Source of the DNA: Pseudomonas sp. KUIN-1
GTDB taxonomy: Bacteria; Pseudomonadota; Gammaproteobacteria; Pseudomonadales; Pseudomonadaceae
DNA length: 64,000 nt
Assembly: GCF_009176725.1 (NCBI RefSeq)
Contig: NZ_AP020337.1
Span: 4,161,501-4,225,500, forward strand
Direction of reading: 5' to 3'
Shown: piece by piece, positions 59,363-64,000 of the stretch
Layout of the letters: every line of letters starts with the position of its first letter
How positions within the stretch are numbered: position 1 is the first letter of the stretch
Position numbers and translations under genes: made by a program
The notes under the pieces: generated by a model
What the model saw: only the letters and a program-made list of their open reading frames with translations
Told to the model about the DNA's origin: nothing
The model's database searches: none

Positions 59363-59962
59363 TTACCCCTGGCCGCCGTGGTTGCGCTGGTAGGTCTCAC
59401 GGCCCATGGCCTGAATCTGACCTTCGATCAACGCATCGAACGGCTTGAGCAACGCCTCGAACGAGGCAGGTGCTTCCAGCGTCTGCAAGGTGTGCACGAT
59501 GGCCTCGAGCGTCGACAAGGCATCAGGGCCCGGCGCCTTGCGCAAGCGATAACGCGAAACAGGCGCGGCGCCCGGCGTCACCCTTGGCAGCTCGGCGAGC
59601 AAAGGGTTGAGGTGCAGCAATTTGCGCGCCTTGCGCCAAGTGCCATCCGGCACGACCAGCAGCATGGGCAGCGAATCCTGTGCATAAGAAGTCAACGTCT
59701 GCGCAGTGTCCCCCGGAAACAGCAATCGCGCTTGATAGCCAGGCGGATTCAAAAGCGCTTGCAGATCGTCGAACACTTCGCCCACCAACAACTGCGCATT
59801 GACCAGACCGAGCGAGGCCAGTCGGGCGGTGTTCAAGGCATGACCGACTTCATCCGGATGCTGCAGGATCAACACCCGCGTGCGGCTGTCCAACTGCGGA
59901 ATCAGGGCGCACAGACAATGCGTGGCAGGACGCAGGCAACGTTCACAACGGGCACGGGGCAT
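59363..59962 (-). CDS. tapT: DTW-domain tRNA-uridine aminocarboxypropyltransferase
   Basis: 199 residues from ATG 59962 (MPRARCERCLRPATHCLC); an upstream GTG at 59986 has no ribosome site. Four N-terminal cysteines (CERC...CLC) form a likely zinc site; the DTW motif appears as DGTWRKARKL. E. coli TapT makes acp3U47 in tRNA from SAM. The subgroup assignment is by motif only. Confidence 0.82.
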   Translation of the reverse strand: MPRARCERCLRPATHCLCALIPQLDSRTRVLILQHPDEVGHALNTARLASLGLVNAQLLVGEVFDDLQALLNPPGYQARLLFPGDTAQTLTSYAQDSLPMLLVVPDGTWRKARKLLHLNPLLAELPRVTPGAAPVSRYRLRKAPGPDALSTLEAIVHTLQTLEAPASFEALLKPFDALIEGQIQAMGRETYQRNHGGQG

Positions 59963-60187
59963 CGATGGGTACTCGATCAATCTCACATGGTCAAAAAGGC
60001 TGCGCTGCGCGACGAATCAGCGTTGCCGCAAACCGCCTGTCGAACAGCCGTGCATTTTAAACAAATCAGCACCGCAACGGCGCGGCAATCCACAGCCGCA
60101 ACGGCGATTTGAGCTAGCCTCATGGGTCTGGGCTGGAGAAATGAAGTACGCCTGCTGTATCTGACAAGATCCACATCAGGGGCTTTC

Positions 60188-60490
60188 ATGAATCGCGAAG
60201 AGATCAGGCAAAAGGTGTTCGACGCCCTAGGCATCATTCTAGTAGACAAGAGCGCCATTCAGGATGACGCCACCTTCGTCGATCTGACCCTTGATGACGA
60301 TGATATCGAGCTGTTTTTCCTCGCACTGGAGGAAGCCTTCGATTTCACCCTCCCTGAAGCCATCAGAACACAGGCAATCACCAGACCAGAGCAGTTTGCG
60401 CTGCACAGGATCATCGAGCTGATTTTTTTATTGCAGGAGGCGAAAAAGGGATCAGCAAAGCCGGGGGAAGAGACAGGACACCAGCATTGA
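60188..60490 (+). CDS. Acyl-carrier-like protein without the carrier serine
   Basis: 100 residues from ATG 60188 (AGGGG upstream). It follows the ACP pattern (REEIRQKVFDALGII... DDATFVDLTL... FFLALEEAFDFTLPE... TRPEQFALHRII) but the phosphopantetheine motif DSL is replaced by acidic residues DDDD (36-39), so it cannot be primed like an ACP. It is longer at the end (GSAKPGEETGHQH). No fatty-acid or polyketide genes adjoin it. Function unknown. Confidence 0.75.
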   Translation: MNREEIRQKVFDALGIILVDKSAIQDDATFVDLTLDDDDIELFFLALEEAFDFTLPEAIRTQAITRPEQFALHRIIELIFLLQEAKKGSAKPGEETGHQH

Positions 60491-60576
60491 ACGCCAGCCC
60501 TTGTATCGGGACGCCCTGTGCGCCCCGACGAAACTCAACATGCGCATTACCCTGTAGCGAGGGTCAGGCGAGAAGC

Positions 60577-60699
60577 TTACCGGCGTTGGCGGCGACGATC
60601 ATCGTCGGCACGAACCGGAATGGGTTGCAGTTTTGGGCGTTCTATCAAACCCAATGCAACGCCTACATCGTGGAGCCATTCTTGCAGTTTGCTATTCAT
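60577..60699 (-). CDS. Conserved 40-residue protein, function unknown
   Basis: A short frame from ATG 60699 to TAA 60577, MNSKLQEWLHDVGVALG... ending DDDRRRQRR. AAGGGGG lies 6 bases upstream. It has an amphipathic start, a Pro-containing middle (PKLQPIPVRAD) and an Arg-rich end, and I remember similar small proteins in pseudomonads. It may bind RNA or a membrane. The flanking sequence to 60898 holds nothing else I can support. Confidence 0.7.
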   Translation of the reverse strand: MNSKLQEWLHDVGVALGLIERPKLQPIPVRADDDRRRQRR

Positions 60700-60898
60700 A
60701 GAGCCCCCTTGAGGGAAATACTCGGCAGTCGATCCGTACTCATCACTCACTAGAGATCATAGAAGCAAATGAACTGTTAGCCGAGTGCAACGGGAAACAA
60801 TTTTCCCGATGGAGTCAATGTGACATTTGTGCAGCGTAGCTTCTAGTCTTTGCGACGGACGGCCTGTTACTGAACATTACGCCGGGCAGTCGTACGGC

Positions 60899-62377
60899 TC
60901 AGTCAGGCGGGCTGATCAGGCCATCATTATCGGTCATCGCCCGCTCCAGCAAATCGGCAGGCAGACTCTTGCTCGCGCGCGCACCCAGCAGTTTGAGCTG
61001 TTCGCTGCGGCTGATCAGGTTGCCGCGCCCTTCCGTCAGCTTGTTGCGCGCCGCCGAATAGGCCTTGTCCAGCTGTTGCAGGCGGTTGCCGACCTCATCC
61101 AGATCCTGAATGAACAACACGAACTTGTCGTACAGCCAGCCTGCCCGCTCAGCGATCTCACGGGCGTTCTGGCTCTGACGCTCCTGCTTCCACAGGCTGT
61201 CAATCACCCGCAAGGTGGCCAGCAGGGTCGTAGGGCTGACAATCACGATGTTGCGGTCGAAGGCTTCCTGGAACAAATTCGGCTCGGCCTGCAGGGCGGC
61301 GGAAAAGGCGGCCTCGATAGGCACGAAAAGCAGAACGAAATCCAGACTGTGCAGCCCTTCGAGACGCTTGTAATCCTTGCCCGACAAGCCTTTGACATGG
61401 TTACGCAACGACAGTACGTGCTGCTTCAGCGCAGCCTGACCAATGACTTCATCATCGGCAGACACATATTGCTGGTAGGCCGTCAGGCTGACCTTGGCGT
61501 CGACCACCACCTGTTTGTCGCCCGGCAACATGATCAACACGTCAGGCTGAAAGCGTTCGCCGTCCGGCCCCTTGAGGCTGATTTGCGTCTGATACTCACG
61601 ACCCTTTTCAAGCCCGGCATGCTCAAGCACACGCTCCAGGATCAGCTCGCCCCAGTTGCCCTGGGTCTTCTGCCCCTTCAAGGCGCGTGTCAGGTTGGTC
61701 GCCTCATCACTCAACCGCTGATTCAACTGCTGCAGACGTTCAAGTTCCTTGGCCAGGGAAAAGCGTTCGCGCGCTTCGTTCTGGTAACTCTCCTCGACAC
61801 GCTTTTCGAACGACTGGATACGCTCCTTGAGCGGCGTGAGCAATTGGCCCAACTGCTGCTGGCTGGTTTCGGCGAAGCGCTGCTCGCGCTCATCGAAAAT
61901 CTTGCCCGCCAATTCGGCGAACTGTGCACGCAGCTCATCACGGGAACCCTGCAGATCGTTCAGGCGCTGCTGATGGCCATCCTGCTGTTCACGCAGCTCA
62001 GCGTTAAGCGCCGCACACTGCGCATCAAGACGACGCAGTTCTGCCTCTCTGGCGGCACGCTCATGATTCCAGTCCTGGGCCGTTTCGCGCGCGTTATCGC
62101 TTTCCTGACGCAGCAACTCGACCTCGCGGCGTAACGCGGCAAGATCAGCCTGCTTGGCCGCATTGGCCTGACTGAGGTCGCTGACCTCGTCACGACACGC
62201 ATCCAACTGGGCATTGAGACCTTCCTGCGCCATTTGCGCCATGCTCAGACGCTCATCGAGCAGCGCGCTCTCGGCCTGACGAGCGGCCAGACGGCGCTGC
62301 AGATGCCAGAGCAGAGCCAGCAAGGGCAGCGCTGCTGCGGCGAGCCCCAGTAACAGGCTGTTCAGGTCCAGTGCCAT
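60899..62377 (-). CDS. rmuC: DNA recombination protein RmuC
   Basis: 492 residues from ATG 62377 with GGAG upstream. One N-terminal membrane segment (about 5-25), a long coiled coil (25-210; repeated Glu/Gln/Leu), then the PD-(D/E)XK-like RmuC domain (NWGELILERVLEHAGL, QPDVLIMLPGDKQVVVDAKVSLTAYQQYV with the catalytic Asp-Ala-Lys, LLFVPIEAAFSAAL). It limits recombination at inverted repeats. Confidence 0.95.
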   Translation of the reverse strand: MALDLNSLLLGLAAAALPLLALLWHLQRRLAARQAESALLDERLSMAQMAQEGLNAQLDACRDEVSDLSQANAAKQADLAALRREVELLRQESDNARETAQDWNHERAAREAELRRLDAQCAALNAELREQQDGHQQRLNDLQGSRDELRAQFAELAGKIFDEREQRFAETSQQQLGQLLTPLKERIQSFEKRVEESYQNEARERFSLAKELERLQQLNQRLSDEATNLTRALKGQKTQGNWGELILERVLEHAGLEKGREYQTQISLKGPDGERFQPDVLIMLPGDKQVVVDAKVSLTAYQQYVSADDEVIGQAALKQHVLSLRNHVKGLSGKDYKRLEGLHSLDFVLLFVPIEAAFSAALQAEPNLFQEAFDRNIVIVSPTTLLATLRVIDSLWKQERQSQNAREIAERAGWLYDKFVLFIQDLDEVGNRLQQLDKAYSAARNKLTEGRGNLISRSEQLKLLGARASKSLPADLLERAMTDNDGLISPPD

Positions 62378-63018
62378 AAAGACTCCATGCGGGCTGAATA
62401 ATAACGGCCAGCGGCAGTTTGGGTAGGGCGTGCGGATAGTGCAGCAGAAACACCGTCTCGGGCGAGACGAAATCAACAGGCGGGCATAAATCGGGGGAAC
62501 GGATTGTACGCGTTTTCAGCGCAGCGCACAGCCCCTATTAGGGGGACATTTTCCTCGGGACAATCCACAGAAGCTGTGGATAACTCAGTGGACAACCCCC
62601 CTTTAACTTGCGCAAACGCAAGCAGCATGGGGCCTGCGCTCAAACTGACGATTTTTTCACCAGCTAAAAAAAACGATGTTTTTCATTGACTTAATAATTC
62701 ACCATCATAAATCAAACCCTTAGCTTCGCTTGTGACAGTGATGTGGCAGCTTGTGCCGCTAATGTGCACAACTCCTCATCAAGGCCGTTTTTGGTCATTT
62801 CATGCATCATATTTTGCGTTCCCGAACGCATCGCATTCTCAATGAATACAAGGCTTTCAGCAGGTTTTCAGGTGCTGGACCGACATGACTGACGACCCAT
62901 TTCGCGCATTATTCAGGGCAATGAAAGCGACGCAGGCGACAAATTGCACAAGTTGCGGTCCAAGCACTGGCAAAAATGCACCTCACTCTAATTTACCAAC
63001 GATTCAGTGAAGGGACCC
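62378..63018. other. 641-base gap with DnaA box and AT-rich stretch
   Basis: No gene found. Left part (62561-62597) has a perfect DnaA box on the - strand (62575-62583) and two weaker ones. A palindrome TCCACAG-AAG-CTGTGGA lies at 62564-62580. Right of it 62650-62720 is AT-rich (runs of A and T), then a mixed sequence leads to the next gene. Confidence 0.5.
62561..62597. promoter_or_regulatory. Cluster of DnaA-box-like sequences
   Basis: On the - strand TTATCCACA (62575-62583) matches the DnaA consensus exactly. CAATCCACA (62561-62569, +) and TTGTCCACT (62588-62596, -) each differ at two positions. The first two form an inverted pair. Confidence 0.65.
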
Positions 63019-63324
63019 ATGAAGGAGATCGCCAAGTTCTTCCTGCTGTTGTTGGCCGTTTGCCTCGTCGCCCTGGCAGTCAGTATCGTCCTGCCACCCC
63101 CGGACGGCGGCGTGTTCGCCTACAGCGTGCTGCTGTCAGCGATCGCCCTGATGCTGATCATCTGCGGTGACCTGAGCAACGGGCGTATCAACGCGACAGG
63201 CGATATCATGCGCGCCATCGAAAGCCGCAGGTCGCTGCGGCTTACCGTCGCCGCCTATCTGCTGGGCTGCTCGATGGTGGCGTCAGTCACCGTACTGATT
63301 TATCGGCTGGCCGGACACTGGTGA
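63019..63324 (+). CDS. Small membrane protein of unknown function
   Basis: 101 residues from ATG 63019, with AAGGG before it (a GTG at 63007 is possible). Three membrane segments (about 6-25, 33-51, 75-97). Basic loop RAIESRRSLRLT between them. No family recognised. Confidence 0.75.
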   Translation: MKEIAKFFLLLLAVCLVALAVSIVLPPPDGGVFAYSVLLSAIALMLIICGDLSNGRINATGDIMRAIESRRSLRLTVAAYLLGCSMVASVTVLIYRLAGHW

Positions 63325-63805
63325 AGATTTGTTCACTGCCACTTGCAATGTTCTGATGGGGCGAGTAATATCGCTACCGTTAGTACCAAGCTGAAAATCA
63401 ATTCCGGTCGACAAGTCCCCCGACAGACACTCCTCCATGCGACGAGAATGTTGGCAACAAGGGATCGACCACCTCGATGGTTTCCAGACATGAACCTTTC
63501 GCGCTGATTCACCATTTGGGGTGACAGTGCAGTCATGGCTCTCATGCTCTGCTTCAACCAGCCTGCAATTGATCAGGATCTTCACCCGGAGCGTAGAACC
63601 TTTGCTCCTGTTGTGTTGCCTGCCCTCCTAAGTACCTACCGGTCAGCCAGAGCGCCATACGATTAAGCGCGCTTCAACTGCCTGTCTTTGTTCCAGTCAG
63701 GTTCTCCGCCCAGCCAGGCTTTTGTATCAAATGTCGGCCCGCGTTTACTGGAATCTTTATTTTTGCACGGTATTGTTCCGTGTTGCTTCAGGAAACACCT
63801 TGAAT
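63325..63805. other. 481-base gap before the last gene
   Basis: No gene I can support. A minus-strand frame (63283-63585) overlaps the membrane protein gene and has no family features. The last 60 bases serve as leader to the gene at 63806. Confidence 0.4.
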
Positions 63806-64000
63806 ATGAATACTCAGACTCAACATGCAATTCACACATTGACCAACGCTTTTGCCCCGATGAACTGCCTGATCATGGCCGCTCGCAAAGGCTGCTTCAG
63901 TTTCACCATCGTCAATGAATACGGCATCGCCCGCCACAGCGAACGCCTGTACCCCGATCAGTACGCCAGCGCCGAACCGCTGCAGGCCGTGATCGAGCGT
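63806..64000 (+). CDS. Conserved protein of unknown function, 3' end outside the window
   Basis: From ATG 63806 the frame is open to the window end: MNTQTQHAIHTLTNAFAPMN... SERLYPDQYASAEPLQAVIE. AGGA lies 12 bases upstream, a long spacing. Pattern: a helix, then a beta-rich middle (CFSFTIVNEYGIARHS). Looks like a small one-domain protein; I do not recognise the family. Confidence 0.65.
   Translation, partial: MNTQTQHAIHTLTNAFAPMNCLIMAARKGCFSFTIVNEYGIARHSERLYPDQYASAEPLQAVIER

Noticed and set aside
60487..60753. 88-residue + strand frame after the carrier-like gene
   Set aside because: The 40-residue frame on the other strand has a far better ribosome site and composition.
62561..62720. Chromosomal origin oriC
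   Set aside because: Only one perfect DnaA box and no dnaA/dnaN/rpmH neighbours; a minor DnaA site is more likely.
63283..63585. 100-residue frame on the - strand near the right end
   Set aside because: Overlaps the membrane-protein gene, lacks family features, and its start is weak.

Overview
The window is chromosomal DNA of a fluorescent pseudomonad, most likely the Pseudomonas syringae group. Evidence: GC-rich codon use, dense housekeeping genes, gene orders shared with P. aeruginosa (sagS-gpx-msrB-alaA-htpX-tpm-deaD; rpsA-cmk-tyrA/aroA-pheA-serC-gyrA-mtnA-mtaD-ubiG-mupP-yciK), an EF-P with Arg32 next to EarP, and a dispersed short repeat beside tpm of a type I associate with P. syringae. 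I see no prophage, insertion sequence, integrase, CRISPR array or plasmid gene.

Layout. 1-840: end of a cupin gene, then two Gly-Glu tRNA pairs. 1125-10927: a membrane/coiled-coil protein, msrC and a DUF815 ATPase, a SagS-type hybrid kinase, gpx and msrB, an alanine-type aminotransferase, htpX, tpm and a DODA-type dioxygenase. Many of these act in redox or envelope stress. 11018-21922: deaD, a SpeE-like protein, class II DAHP synthase, DUF1127, LysR, a TauE-type exporter, ohrR-ohr, earP-efp, and small proteins of unknown role. 21995-25580: an amino acid permease, an Lgt-like/TlpA fusion, TetR, a ComEA-like protein. 25740-32443: the canonical O-antigen site between ihfB and wbpM, holding only wbpM, wbpL, an epimerase and a beta-CASP hydrolase. 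32764-43467: the rpsA-cmk-tyrA-pheA-serC-gyrA block. 43588-53528: methylthioadenosine salvage, ubiG, mupP, two c-di-GMP proteins, an ABC exporter. 53512-64000: DsbA-like protein, trhO, BolA, fumC, a flavodoxin-fold reductase, an EamA transporter, a DTW protein, an odd carrier-like protein, a 40-residue protein, rmuC and unknowns.

The most striking observation is in the aromatic block. The TyrA protein normally carries a complete C-terminal EPSP synthase (AroA) in pseudomonads. Here it carries only about the last 210 residues of AroA, in frame, with several active-site positions changed, and the aminotransferase gene (hisC2/hisHb) usually found between pheA and tyrA is absent. The block looks eroded while keeping its translational coupling, so a complete aroA should exist elsewhere. 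Other items worth following: a nearly empty O-antigen locus, an acyl-carrier-like protein without the carrier serine, a perfect DnaA box in an AT-rich gap after rmuC, and several perfect palindromes in intergenic DNA.
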